Part shown: piece by piece, positions 24,124 through 32,448 of the stretch
Layout: each line of letters starts with the position of its first letter
How positions within the stretch are numbered: the first letter of the stretch is position 1
NCBI GenBank assembly: GCA_030765685.1
Contig: JAVCCB010000083.1
Coordinates: forward strand, 1-44,154
DNA length: 44,154 bases
Direction of reading: 5' to 3'
Source: Candidatus Tantalella remota
GTDB taxonomy: Bacteria; Omnitrophota; Gorgyraeia; Tantalellales; Tantalellaceae
Notes under the pieces: model-generated
What the model was told of the DNA's origin: nothing
Databases searched by the model: none
The model's input: only the letters and a program-made list of their open reading frames with translations
Made by a program: the position numbers and the translations under genes

Positions 24124-24867
24124 TTATCCTTTTAGCTCCACAATGATCTCTCTGAGCTTTCTGCCCACTTCCATTGACGATTCCCTGTTGACCTTCTCAT
24201 AATGATCTTCGAAATAAACGGGTTTACCTATAGTCACCTTGACTTCTGCCGGGACATTGAGCTTCCAGGCCCCTTTAGGCTGAATAGCAAAGGTCCCGCT
24301 GATCGCTATCGGAACCACGGGCTTTCTGGAGCGCTGGATAACGATAGAAGCCCCCCTTCCGAATTTATTGATCTCTCCATCTAAGGTCAGCTTCCCTTCC
24401 GGGAAAATAACAAAGGATCGGCCCTCTTCCAGGAGATCAATTATCCTGTGGATCGTCTTGATCGCCTTTTTTCTGTCTTTTCTATCTAAAGAGAGAAAAC
24501 CCGACTTCGTGATATGCTGTCCTATAAAAGGAACCTTGAACAGTTTCCTCATTATAGTAAATTTAAAGGGAAACGGCAAATATTTTAGCAAAATAAATAT
24601 ATCAAGATAGCTTTGGTGGTTCGGAACGTAGATAACATTTGTATCGCGGGGGATATTTTCCAGACCTGAAACTTTTACCCGAATAAGCGAGACTTTGAGG
24701 ATCAGGGACCCCCAGAGCTTAGCGCCTTTTTGATATAGTAATTTTTTTTTGCCTTCGTCTCTTATAAAAAAAGCTCCCACTGTGGAGGCGTAATATATGA
24801 TACCGCTGGAGAGAAAGACAAAGACCCAGAAGAGAGCACTGTGAATAGACCTCGCTATGGGTATCAA
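24124..24867 (-). CDS. plsC: 1-acyl-sn-glycerol-3-phosphate acyltransferase (PlsC family), copy 2
   Basis: About 247 residues. NHQSYLDI and FPEGKLTLDGEI are the catalytic and acceptor motifs; the hydrophobic segment ALFWVFVFLSSGIIYYASTV is the N-terminal anchor. I place the start at TTG 24867 because GAGAGGAAG lies just upstream and the codon overlaps the CarS-like stop as TTGA. An ATG at 24903 is in frame but has no ribosome binding site and overlaps the previous gene by 40 bases. Its substrate in this operon may be lysophosphatidate or another lysolipid. Confidence 0.88.
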   Translation of the reverse strand: MIPIARSIHSALFWVFVFLSSGIIYYASTVGAFFIRDEGKKKLLYQKGAKLWGSLILKVSLIRVKVSGLENIPRDTNVIYVPNHQSYLDIFILLKYLPFPFKFTIMRKLFKVPFIGQHITKSGFLSLDRKDRKKAIKTIHRIIDLLEEGRSFVIFPEGKLTLDGEINKFGRGASIVIQRSRKPVVPIAISGTFAIQPKGAWKLNVPAEVKVTIGKPVYFEDHYEKVNRESSMEVGRKLREIIVELKG

Positions 24868-25445
24868 TTCACTTCCTCTCTCTTTTTTATGCCCAGGTGG
24901 CATACTATACGGTCGGAAGTGAGATGCACGGCCACGTATAACACTAAGGTGACTCCCGCGACCGCGGCGGAAGGAACGAAGACTATAGAGCTCAGGACCA
25001 TGGCCCCGACTATCCAGTCGATCTGGTCCCAGGGAAACCAGGGCCTGCCGGAAGGTTTGTTAAACCTTCTCTTTATGAAACTTTCGACCAGGTCTCCCAG
25101 AAGAGCCCCGCCGCCCATCAAGGCGCCTATCAGTATAAAATTCACCCGCGTGTAATCAACGATGGTGTTCCTTTTGAAAAAATCGGTATTATAAAAAAGA
25201 ATGGCTTGTATCCCCGCGATAAAGATGCCAGTCAGCACGCCCACTACGAGCCCCCTCCAGGTCTTGTTCGGCCCCAGGATCTCCGTACCACGCCACCGAC
25301 CGCCCCCATCGATAGGTATCGCCAGCTTTGACAGGGCCTTTTTAAAAACCCCCGGCAAAGGCAAACGGTTCCCGCAGGAAGCATTATGATTGCCCAACGC
25401 GGCGGGAAGCAGGTACCATAGGCATGAAAATATGAGTTTAAACAT
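24864..25445 (-). CDS. CDP-archaeol synthase (CarS/DUF46)-like CTP:phosphatidate cytidylyltransferase
   Basis: A 193-residue multi-pass membrane protein. GPNKTWRG (about 58-65) and LLGDLVESFIKRRFNKPSGR then PWFPWDQIDWIVGA are characteristic of the CarS/DUF46 family, the archaeal counterpart of CdsA. It would activate a phosphatidate-type lipid with CTP to the CDP-linked form. Length (about 170-195) and motifs favour CarS over the larger bacterial CdsA. It is directly followed by PlsC and preceded by a CDP-alcohol phosphotransferase, so it probably provides the CDP-lipid for that enzyme. Confidence 0.85.
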   Translation of the reverse strand: MFKLIFSCLWYLLPAALGNHNASCGNRLPLPGVFKKALSKLAIPIDGGGRWRGTEILGPNKTWRGLVVGVLTGIFIAGIQAILFYNTDFFKRNTIVDYTRVNFILIGALMGGGALLGDLVESFIKRRFNKPSGRPWFPWDQIDWIVGAMVLSSIVFVPSAAVAGVTLVLYVAVHLTSDRIVCHLGIKKREEVN

Positions 25446-25448
25446 AAT

Positions 25449-26033
25449 CTATTCGTTGTGAAGGTCGGTGTGAACTTTTAATATTCTCTGGACCACCGTA
25501 AGATGCGAAAAAACGGCGATTATCAAGAGGCCCCAGAACACCTGGGATACACAAAAACTGGCGCCGAGTATTATTATCCTGACCGACCGGGGCATCATTC
25601 CGACCTCACACTTCTGAGACAGGCTTTCAGCCTTCGCCCTGGTATAACTTACGGCCATAGATCCGATGATCGTGACCACGACCAGGATAACGTGATCCGG
25701 TGATCCGGCTTTTAAATAATAGAACAATATGCCGAGATAAATAACCGAATCCGCGTACCGGTCAAGGACAGAGTCCAGGAAGTTGCCGAACACTGAAATG
25801 CGCCCGGTAGCCCTGGCCACACTGCCGTCAAGAGCGTCAAAAAAGCCGGCAACCCAAATGAGTATGCCGGCAGCTATAAATGTCACCCTTCCCGCCCCTA
25901 TCAAATATGCTACGACACAATTAACCAGAAGCCCGAGAACCGTCACCTGGTTCGGTGTTATTTTCGTCTTCGCCAAAAGCGCGCCCGGGGCTCTCGCTAT
26001 AAGCCGTACGATCTTACCTGTAGGATCTGCCAC
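25449..26033 (-). CDS. CDP-alcohol phosphatidyltransferase, probable phosphatidylinositol-phosphate synthase-like
   Basis: A 194-residue membrane enzyme with the family motif spread over FFDALDGSVARATGRISVFG and NFLDSVLDRYAD, carrying the conserved D, DG, AR, G, D and D residues. It transfers a phosphatidyl group from a CDP-lipid to an alcohol. Because the upstream gene makes inositol phosphate and the downstream gene makes the CDP-lipid, inositol 1-phosphate is the likely acceptor, as in actinobacterial and archaeal PIP synthases. GTG start with AAAGGAAATC ahead of it. Ends in TAG, showing that TAG is a stop here. Confidence 0.85.
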   Translation of the reverse strand: MADPTGKIVRLIARAPGALLAKTKITPNQVTVLGLLVNCVVAYLIGAGRVTFIAAGILIWVAGFFDALDGSVARATGRISVFGNFLDSVLDRYADSVIYLGILFYYLKAGSPDHVILVVVTIIGSMAVSYTRAKAESLSQKCEVGMMPRSVRIIILGASFCVSQVFWGLLIIAVFSHLTVVQRILKVHTDLHNE

Positions 26034-26045
26034 TTAAGATTTCCT

Positions 26046-27197
26046 TTAAGACCTTTTCTTTTTAGCTTTGGTTTTTTTCTTTTTTGGCTGTGTTTTTTTA
26101 GCCTTTTTTTTCTTTTTGCCGCAATCGGAGATAAACTCTTCCACCATATCCCGGGCGGTATTGTCGTCATACTGCACAGGCGGGGATTTTTTAAAATACG
26201 CGCTGGGTCCCAGAAGCGCACCCGATATTCCGTTGTCCAGGGCCAGCTTCGCGCAGCGGACCGCGTCTATAACCACACCCGCGGAATTCGGCGAATCTTC
26301 TACCGAAAGACGGCACTCGAGTTCCATGGGAACATCACCAAAATGGCGGCTCTCGATACGTAGAAAACAGATTTTATTGTCTTTTTGCCACGGAACATAG
26401 TCACTGGGACCTATATGGACGTCGTCCTTATCGATGTCTAGCCCCCTGTTCTGTATCTGCGATACGACGGCATTCGTTTTCGATATTTTTTTGGACACAA
26501 GCCTTTTCTGTTCCTTCATGTTCAGAAAATCCGTGTTCCCTCCCGTGTTGAGCTGGTAGGTATGGTCCACGGGCATCCCCCTGTCCAGAAAAAGATTCGT
26601 CAGTACCCTGTGCAGTATAGTCGCGCCTACCTGCGATTTTATGTCGTCACCGATGATCGGCAGCCCTTTTCTCTTAAAACGGTTCCGCCAGTAATCTTCC
26701 CGCGCGATGAAGACCGGAATACAGTTAATAAAAGCGCACCCGGCATTAAGGACCTGTTCAACATACCATTTCGTCGCTTCCTCCGACCCGACAGGAAGAT
26801 AGTTCACAACTACATCCGTCTTTGTTCTTTTCAGGATATCGGCTACGTCATCGGTCTTGCCCGGCGCTTTTTTGACGATCTTCGAAACGTATTTTCCAAG
26901 ACCGTCATGAGTCATGCCCCGGTGGACCTTAACGCCAAGGCGGGGCACCTTCGCAAATACCTTCGTATTGTTCGGCCGCGCGTAAATGGCTGCACCCAGA
27001 TCTTTGCCGACCTTGTTCCTGTCGATATCAAAAGCAGCAGAAAACTCTATATCGTTTATGTGATATCCTCCCAGATTGACATGCATCACTCCGGGGACAT
27101 GGTCCTCCTCTTTGGCTTTCTTATAATACTGCACACCCTGCACAAGTGAAGAAGCGCAGTTACCTACACCGATTATCGCTACTCTGATCTTTTTCAT
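26046..27197 (-). CDS. ino1: myo-Inositol-1-phosphate synthase with Lys-rich tail
   Basis: A 383-residue enzyme that makes inositol 1-phosphate from glucose 6-phosphate with NAD. The Rossmann motif is [68 protein letters not shown] and [17 protein letters not shown] are conserved blocks of the prokaryotic family. The final 25 residues are almost all Lys ([19 protein letters not shown]), an unusual extension. It begins the lipid part of the operon, 13 bases before the CDP-alcohol phosphotransferase. Confidence 0.92.
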   Translation of the reverse strand: MKKIRVAIIGVGNCASSLVQGVQYYKKAKEEDHVPGVMHVNLGGYHINDIEFSAAFDIDRNKVGKDLGAAIYARPNNTKVFAKVPRLGVKVHRGMTHDGLGKYVSKIVKKAPGKTDDVADILKRTKTDVVVNYLPVGSEEATKWYVEQVLNAGCAFINCIPVFIAREDYWRNRFKRKGLPIIGDDIKSQVGATILHRVLTNLFLDRGMPVDHTYQLNTGGNTDFLNMKEQKRLVSKKISKTNAVVSQIQNRGLDIDKDDVHIGPSDYVPWQKDNKICFLRIESRHFGDVPMELECRLSVEDSPNSAGVVIDAVRCAKLALDNGISGALLGPSAYFKKSPPVQYDDNTARDMVEEFISDCGKKKKKAKKTQPKKKKTKAKKKRS

Positions 27198-27219
27198 GGA
27201 TTATTCCTTTTTTTGTTTA

Positions 27220-27669
27220 TCAGCGTCTATTAAGAAAAAACTCCTGTATTATCGTCCTGCATTCGGGCTCGAGAACGCCCCCGACTACTTCCAGATCATG
27301 GTTAAACTTACCTGGTTCGGCGAGGTCCACCGCTGAACCGCAAGCGCCCGTTTTCGGATCACCAGCCCCGAAAACTACCATCCTTATCCTTGCCAGTATC
27401 GACGCGCCAACACACATAGAACACGGTTCTATGGTCACATAGAGATCGCAATCCGTCAACCTTTCGTTGCCAAGATGCGCGGCAGCCTGGGTTATGGCTA
27501 TCATCTCCGCATGCGCCGTCGGGTCTTTTAACGTTATGATCTGGTTATGCGCCCTGGCTATGATCTCATTTTTGTGGACGATAACCGCCCCTACCGGGAC
27601 CTCTTCCTCGTCAAACGCCTTCTGCGCTTCACCAAGAGCGTATCTCATGTACATCTCATACTCGTTCAT
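27220..27669 (-). CDS. tadA: tRNA-specific adenosine deaminase TadA
   Basis: A 149-residue zinc deaminase. The HAE motif is TAHAEMIAI (about residues 51-59) and the PCxxC motif is EPCSMCVGA. It converts A34 to inosine in tRNA-Arg(ACG), a tRNA encoded nearby at 31013-31088. TadA is essential in most bacteria with that tRNA. It lies between the PAS membrane protein and ino1 in the same strand run; the order is probably accidental rather than functional. Confidence 0.92.
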   Translation of the reverse strand: MNEYEMYMRYALGEAQKAFDEEEVPVGAVIVHKNEIIARAHNQIITLKDPTAHAEMIAITQAAAHLGNERLTDCDLYVTIEPCSMCVGASILARIRMVVFGAGDPKTGACGSAVDLAEPGKFNHDLEVVGGVLEPECRTIIQEFFLNRR

Positions 27670-27671
27670 TT

Positions 27672-28379
27672 TTACCCTATCACCGCTACCGCGTGCGACA
27701 CTTCATTGTCAGCGTTCATCACTGGGTAAAGGGTCACTTCCACGCTCTTATCCTCGTTACGAACGGTGATCTTCTCGTTATCTTTTACCAGGGCGGACCG
27801 TTTTTTCTCAAGCTCACAGAACAACGCGCTAGGGACCAGGGTCTTGAAGAGCCCGCTGACGTTCTTCCCTGTCATTTCTTCCCTATTTATTTTGAATTTT
27901 TTTATGAAAGTCTCGCTACAATCAAGGATGTTGCCTTTGTAGTCGAAATAAAAGAGCGTCTCTGCCGCTCTTTTTACAAGAAAGCTGTTTATCCCCGAAA
28001 GAGAGCTTATCTTGAGCGATTTCATCCTGTTCATCTTCTCAAGCTGGTGGATAAGATACCGCACCCTGTCCCCGATAGGTCCTATCTCCTTCAAATGCTC
28101 ACTGATATCAAGCCGTCCGTATTCTGACAACTCTATTATTTTGTCCAACTTGCGCAATATGTTCCTGCTCATCCTCATAAAATTGACAAGAAAAAGAAAA
28201 ACTATAAGAAACAGACATACGGCGGCAAAGATAAAGTTCTCCACTTCGTATTTAAGGTCCAAGTTGCCCTCAAGGTTCAGCTTGTTAAGCGCGTAGAAGA
28301 ACTTCACTTCGCCGAAGATAAGTAAAATGCAAAAAAGCAAAGTAAGGATATACAAATGTTTACGTTTTACCAGGATCAT
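27672..28379 (-). CDS. Two-helix membrane protein with PAS-like domain
   Basis: A 235-residue protein. Two transmembrane helices (about 9-28 and 46-68) flank a short extracytoplasmic loop. After a HAMP-like linker (about 70-115), residues 130-235 form a PAS fold (AAETLFYFDYKGNILDCSET, FKINREEMTGKNVSGLF, VRNEDKSVEVTLYPVMNADN). There is no kinase, GGDEF or other output domain, so it may act through a partner or be truncated. It begins one base after the TrkA stop (TAAAATG) and may sense a signal relevant to potassium uptake. Confidence 0.75.
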   Translation of the reverse strand: MILVKRKHLYILTLLFCILLIFGEVKFFYALNKLNLEGNLDLKYEVENFIFAAVCLFLIVFLFLVNFMRMSRNILRKLDKIIELSEYGRLDISEHLKEIGPIGDRVRYLIHQLEKMNRMKSLKISSLSGINSFLVKRAAETLFYFDYKGNILDCSETFIKKFKINREEMTGKNVSGLFKTLVPSALFCELEKKRSALVKDNEKITVRNEDKSVEVTLYPVMNADNEVSHAVAVIG

Positions 28380-28380
28380 T

Positions 28381-29073
28381 TTACAGCTCCTTCATTCGTT
28401 CTATGGACTGTTCGCTCCCCAGTATGATCAGGACATCATTACCGTTCAAAACGTCTTCCGGGTGGGGGATCGTTACCTCTTCTTCTTTTGTAGGGTTACC
28501 CATTTCATCGATATCGGTCTTCGTCCTTTTTATAGAGACAATATTAATATCGAATTTCTTCCTGAGTTGCAATTCGCTAAGGGTCTTTCCGATAAAGGAT
28601 TTCGGGATCCGAAGTTCCGCGATAGACTGGTTATCCGATATCGGGATGATATCTTTCAGGTCGGGCGCGAGTATGCGGTTCGCGAGACGCCTGCCCTCTT
28701 CAAGCTCGAGGCTTATGACCTCCGTCGCCCCTATCTGTTTCAATACCTGCCCATGATTGGCGGAGATGGCGCGCGCTATTATATGCGGAACACCCAGGTT
28801 CTTAAGAAGAGCCGTGGTCAATACGCTGCCGTCCACCTGGTCCCCTATCGCCACGACCGCTATATCCACGTCCTGCATGCCGGCATTGCGCAAAGCATCC
28901 TCATCTGTACTGTCCAGGACCACCGCCTGTGTGACAATATCCTTTATACGGTCAACTTTTGACTGCTCCTGGTCCACAGCCATGACCTTCGCTCCTTTAC
29001 TGGCAAGGACCCGGCAAACCTCCACCCCGAACCTTCCCAATCCAAATACCGCGAATACCTTATCTTTTTCCAT
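28381..29073 (-). CDS. trkA: Trk/Ktr potassium uptake regulatory subunit (TrkA/KtrA)
   Basis: A 230-residue cytoplasmic RCK protein. The NAD-binding motif is FGLGRFGVEVCRVLA; the second strand ends in Asp (VMAVDQ). The RCK-C domain covers about residues 140-225 (RIPKSFIGKTLSELQLRKKF, VLIILGSEQSIERMKEL). It gates the TrkH membrane channel in response to nucleotides. One RCK unit of this size fits the KtrA type rather than the double-length E. coli TrkA. It is 32 bases from the trkH stop. Confidence 0.92.
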   Translation of the reverse strand: MEKDKVFAVFGLGRFGVEVCRVLASKGAKVMAVDQEQSKVDRIKDIVTQAVVLDSTDEDALRNAGMQDVDIAVVAIGDQVDGSVLTTALLKNLGVPHIIARAISANHGQVLKQIGATEVISLELEEGRRLANRILAPDLKDIIPISDNQSIAELRIPKSFIGKTLSELQLRKKFDINIVSIKRTKTDIDEMGNPTKEEEVTIPHPEDVLNGNDVLIILGSEQSIERMKEL

Positions 29074-29105
29074 GATCTATCTCCTTTACTGTTACCAATA
29101 GGATC

Positions 29106-30839
29106 TTACCCGATATTGATCTTTCCTTCCGGGTATTTTATATGAGACGCACTGGTCTTCCGCGCGAGAGCCGCTATAAGCGTAAGCGGCCCCAGCCTGC
29201 CCATAAACATAAGTATTGTTATTACGATCTTTCCTGCTTTTGTAAGCTCCGGCGTTATGCCGGTGGTAAGCCCGACTGTTCCAAATGCCGAAAAAGCCTC
29301 GAAGATTATCCTGTAAAACCTGTGTTTCTCTGTTATTGTAAGAAGCATAGCGCCTCCAAAAACCACCGCAAGAGACAATAGTATCACAAAAAAAGCCTGA
29401 TTTATCAGATCCTTGGAAACAGAGTGTTTCAAAAGAACGACGTCATCCTTTCCGGTAAAGACCGACTTAAAATACGCCCAGGCTACCCCCAGAGTATTGA
29501 CCTTTATTCCGCCCGCTGTCGACCCGGAAGCGCCGCCGATGAACATAAAAAGCATCATAAGCGAATATGTCGACATCCGCAGATTCGACATGTCCATCGT
29601 GTTGAACCCCGTCGTTCGAAGCGTTACGGACTGGAAGAAAGACATGAGGTATTGCGTTTTTATGTCATACTGCAGCAGGTTTTCTTTATGTTCGAATTTG
29701 TATATAAGCAATGTCCCTGCAATTATAAGTATAGCGGTGACGGTAAGGACCACTTTCGTGTTAAGGGTGAGTTTTCGCACCTTATGTCCCCGCTTAACCC
29801 CGGCGATACCTTTCGACATTATGTGGCCGAAGGCATTGCTGAGCACAATAAAGCTCAGACCCCCTGCTATTATGAGCGCCGCGATGACTATGTTAAAAAA
29901 ACCGAATGACCGGAATTTCTCGAAATTGTCGCTGAACAAAGCGAACCCGGCGTTACAAAACGCCGAAACGGAGTGAAAAACAGAATAAAAAACCGTACGC
30001 ATATTTCCGCCCACGCTCTCTTTTAGAGGAAAAAACAAAAGCGCGGCGCCGCATATTTCCAGGATCAACGTTATCAGAACTATGTTCTTTACGCCGGTAC
30101 CCAGGTTCCTGGCATCGTCTTCGTCCAGCATATACGACATCATCATCCGGTCCTGATGCGACAGTTTCCTGCCGACAAGAAAGGCCGTGAAATATGCCAG
30201 TATCATGATCCCCAGTCCGCCTATCTGTATAAGGCACATTATCACAAGCTTTCCAAGCCCGGAAAACCTCGTCGCCGTATCTACTACCGTAAGCCCGGTC
30301 ACACAGGTTGCTGAAGTAGAGGTGAATAACGCGTTGATAAACCCGATCCGGGTATTGTCATACGTAGACATAGGCATCGCAAGAAGAATGGCCCCTACTA
30401 TTATGACCCCAAAAAAACTGAGCATAATGGTCTGTGCCGGATGCGCGGTAAGATTCCGGAGAAAGACCGCCAGGCGTCTTGTCTGGGCAAGCGCCCGCAA
30501 TGTGATAAAAATGCTTAAAGCAAAAATTATCTTTACGGGAAGATCGTGCAGAGCGTGGGCCTTCATAAAAAAGAAATGGTATTTTCCATACATGAACACC
30601 AAAAGAAAAAGAGACACCAGCCAGATCTCCAGCAGATTATTCCTGAAATATTCTTTCTTATCCTGTGAGACTATGTAACCCAGGAGGTATCTGGACGCGA
30701 AGATAAAGCATATCGCGAAATCCAGGACATGGCTCAGCGCCGCGAGATAACGCCACTTGGTGGTATCATTCTCGAGGATGACCGAAATGACCCCGAGAAC
30801 AATGATCGTGATGTAAATGATTTTGTCTGTCTTACGCAT
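29106..30839 (-). CDS. trkH: Trk-type potassium uptake membrane subunit TrkH/KtrB
   Basis: A 577-residue membrane protein with an extended N-terminal set of helices (about 1-120) before the family core. The four selectivity-filter-like loops are visible: TSATCVTGLTVVDT, SAFCNAGFALF, LRTTGFNTMD and GTVGLTTGITPE. The conserved gate-loop region GGASGSTAGGIKVNTLG is also present. It imports potassium together with TrkA. First gene of the run that leads into the lipid operon, preceded by tRNA-Arg in opposite orientation. Confidence 0.93.
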   Translation of the reverse strand: MRKTDKIIYITIIVLGVISVILENDTTKWRYLAALSHVLDFAICFIFASRYLLGYIVSQDKKEYFRNNLLEIWLVSLFLLVFMYGKYHFFFMKAHALHDLPVKIIFALSIFITLRALAQTRRLAVFLRNLTAHPAQTIMLSFFGVIIVGAILLAMPMSTYDNTRIGFINALFTSTSATCVTGLTVVDTATRFSGLGKLVIMCLIQIGGLGIMILAYFTAFLVGRKLSHQDRMMMSYMLDEDDARNLGTGVKNIVLITLILEICGAALLFFPLKESVGGNMRTVFYSVFHSVSAFCNAGFALFSDNFEKFRSFGFFNIVIAALIIAGGLSFIVLSNAFGHIMSKGIAGVKRGHKVRKLTLNTKVVLTVTAILIIAGTLLIYKFEHKENLLQYDIKTQYLMSFFQSVTLRTTGFNTMDMSNLRMSTYSLMMLFMFIGGASGSTAGGIKVNTLGVAWAYFKSVFTGKDDVVLLKHSVSKDLINQAFFVILLSLAVVFGGAMLLTITEKHRFYRIIFEAFSAFGTVGLTTGITPELTKAGKIVITILMFMGRLGPLTLIAALARKTSASHIKYPEGKINIG

Positions 30840-30966
30840 GATAAGTTATAGTAAGTATGATCAAACTTCTGCGCTACATTTCCTTGGATCGCATAGTAAT
30901 ATGAATATTATACATTTTTACATTAAACCGCTAACAAGTCAAGAAAACCCCTTTATTTCGCCACCG

Positions 30967-30994
30967 TTGACTAATGCCGAAGATATGATAGAAT
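30967..30994 (+). promoter_or_regulatory. Promoter of tRNA-Arg(ACG)
   Basis: TTGACT (30967-30972), a 16-bp spacer and TAGAAT (30989-30994), 18 bp upstream of the tRNA. Confidence 0.6.
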
Positions 30995-31012
30995 AAAACT
31001 CGATTAAATCGC

Positions 31013-31088
31013 GTGCCTGTAGCTCAGCGGATAGAGTAGTGGCCTACGAAGCCATTGGTCGCAGGTTCGAATCCTGCCTGGCACGCCA
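31013..31088 (+). tRNA. tRNA-Arg(ACG)
   Basis: A 76-nt tRNA. Anticodon loop CTACGAA (anticodon ACG) in the TGGCC/GCCA region, T arm GCAGG-TTCGAAT-CCTGC, encoded CCA at 31086-31088. The acceptor stem GTGCCTG/CTGGCAC has one T-T mismatch. A34 is the substrate of TadA, encoded at 27220-27669. Confidence 0.93.
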
Positions 31089-31094
31089 ATGCAT

Positions 31095-31125
31095 AAAAAA
31101 AGACCGGCTTTACCGGTCTTTTTTT
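31095..31125 (+). terminator. Terminator of tRNA-Arg(ACG)
   Basis: A long A-run, GACCGG, a five-base loop and CCGGTC followed by T7: a strong intrinsic terminator directly after the tRNA. Confidence 0.85.
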
Positions 31126-31127
31126 AT

Positions 31128-31150
31128 TGGCGCGCCAGGCAGGATTCGAA
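31128..31150 (-). repeat. Inverted copy of the tRNA-Arg 3' end
   Basis: Twenty-three bases that equal, in reverse complement, the last 23 bases of the tRNA-Arg (31066-31088) with one mismatch. It begins next to the terminator. No 5' half of a tRNA follows. Confidence 0.65.
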
Positions 31151-31489
31151 GTGAGCTTTGGAGCCTTTAATACACGGAAAATGCGCGCTGGCGAGCATTT
31201 GACTACTAACGACAAAGCGAATGGCCGTGATCTTTGACGAAGAAAAAGATCATCTCGAAAGACCGAGCCTGCGAGGTCTTGAGAGAACTTAACAAGATCT
31301 CTCGCTTCCTCTCGAGATTAATTGGCCCAAAACAAAATTAGCGGCGGGACCGCAGGTGCCGAATCCGATATTCGTAGTTTTCCTGGACGATTAGAACTCC
31401 TACGTAGAAGTACCGGCAGCTGCCTTTATATGGCTCTGTAACAAGTGAGAATACCTTAAGAAGGTCATTTTTATGCTGAAGAAGAAACA
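31151..31489. other. Intergenic region with nested hairpins; no gene seen
   Basis: A structured element is proposed at 31229-31318. GATCTTT/AAAGATC (31229-31235 with 31245-31251) is one hairpin. ATCTCGA/TCGAGAT (31252-31258 with 31312-31318) encloses two more: AAGACC/GGTCTT and GAGAGA/TCTCTC. The arrangement resembles a three-way junction. The remaining sequence shows no open frame of interest, and the possible RNA's strand is unknown. Confidence 0.45.
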
Positions 31490-31519
31490 TTGACAAAAAA
31501 GACCATTCATAAGTATAAT
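31490..31519 (+). promoter_or_regulatory. Consensus sigma-70 promoter of the LOG-family gene
   Basis: TTGACA (31490-31495), an 18-bp spacer and TATAAT (31514-31519), both hexamers perfect. Confidence 0.85.
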
Positions 31520-31582
31520 CAGACAAAGATCATTAAGCAAGCACGAAAATGTTCACTCTCACCACCTACTAAAAGGAAAATT

Positions 31583-32422
31583 ATGGCTAACAAAAACGGC
31601 TCGGCCCCTCTCCTCGTAAAAGCATACAAAAACAACAAGTTCTTAAAAAGTCCGGCTGCTAGACTTGTCCGGATACTCTCGGAACTTGAAGAACCAAAAC
31701 ACCGCTTTAAGAAACACAATGTAGACAGTACTGTCGTCTTTTTCGGATCGGCAAGGACTCTTCCGCGCAAAAAAGCCCTGGCTAACTTCAGGGCCATTGA
31801 AACCAAGATGAAAAACGCAAAAAGTTTTTCTAAAAAGCTTGAAGCGGAATTTCAGCAGGCGGAGAAAGCGCTTCTCATGAGCAAATACTATGAGGATGCC
31901 GCCCTGATCTCCGAGAAACTCACACGCTGGTTCGAGCAGCTCAAGAAAAAAGGTAAAAATTTTATGATATGTTCCGGCGGCGGTCCCGGCATAATGGAAG
32001 CTGCCAATCACGGCGCGAAAAGAGCCGGCGGAAAGTCTATCGGCCTCAATATAAGCCTGCCGATGGAGCAAAACCCTAACGTACACCAGTCAGAAGAACT
32101 GGCGTTTGAGTTCCACTACTTTTTCATAAGAAAGTTCTGGTTCGTTTATCTGGCAAAAGCCCTGGTAGTCTTCCCCGGAGGGTTTGGCACCATGGATGAA
32201 CTTTTCGAGATACTTACCCTTATCCAAACAAAAAAGACCAAAAAAAACATGCCGGTCGTCCTTTATGGAAGTGAGTACTGGAATGAGGTCCTGAACCTCC
32301 AGGCACTTAAGCACTGGGGAATGATAGGTAATAAAGACCTTTCTCTTTTTGAGACCATAGATAATGTCGATTCGGCAGTCCGCTATTTAAAAAAAGAACT
32401 GACCAGAAAATATAAGCTGTAA
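31583..32422 (+). CDS. LOG-family (lysine decarboxylase-like) protein
   Basis: A 279-residue protein. The LOG/Rossmann motifs are ICSGGGPGIMEAANHGAKRA and FPGGFGTMDELFEILTL, both needed for nucleotide binding and phosphoribohydrolase activity of the family. It would hydrolyse a nucleoside 5'-monophosphate to base and ribose phosphate; the true substrate is not certain. I place the start at ATG 31583 (AAAGGAAAATT upstream); the frame extends further 5' only through the promoter itself. About 50 N-terminal residues precede the fold. Confidence 0.88.
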   Translation: MANKNGSAPLLVKAYKNNKFLKSPAARLVRILSELEEPKHRFKKHNVDSTVVFFGSARTLPRKKALANFRAIETKMKNAKSFSKKLEAEFQQAEKALLMSKYYEDAALISEKLTRWFEQLKKKGKNFMICSGGGPGIMEAANHGAKRAGGKSIGLNISLPMEQNPNVHQSEELAFEFHYFFIRKFWFVYLAKALVVFPGGFGTMDELFEILTLIQTKKTKKNMPVVLYGSEYWNEVLNLQALKHWGMIGNKDLSLFETIDNVDSAVRYLKKELTRKYKL

Positions 32423-32448
32423 TTTTACTATTCACGCGTAACACTTCT

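Noticed and set aside
30907..30942. TTGACT and TATAAT on the minus strand as the trkH promoter
   Set aside because: The spacing is 24 bp, too long for a sigma-70 promoter; another -10 such as TAAAAA may be used, but the evidence is weak.
31024..31215. ORF on the minus strand across tRNA-Arg with the translation GFEPATNGF
   Set aside because: This is the well-known false peptide produced by translating the reverse complement of a tRNA T arm.
31490..31582. N-terminal extension of the LOG-family gene
   Set aside because: It begins with TTG inside a perfect TTGACA promoter, and the ATG at 31583 has a ribosome binding site.
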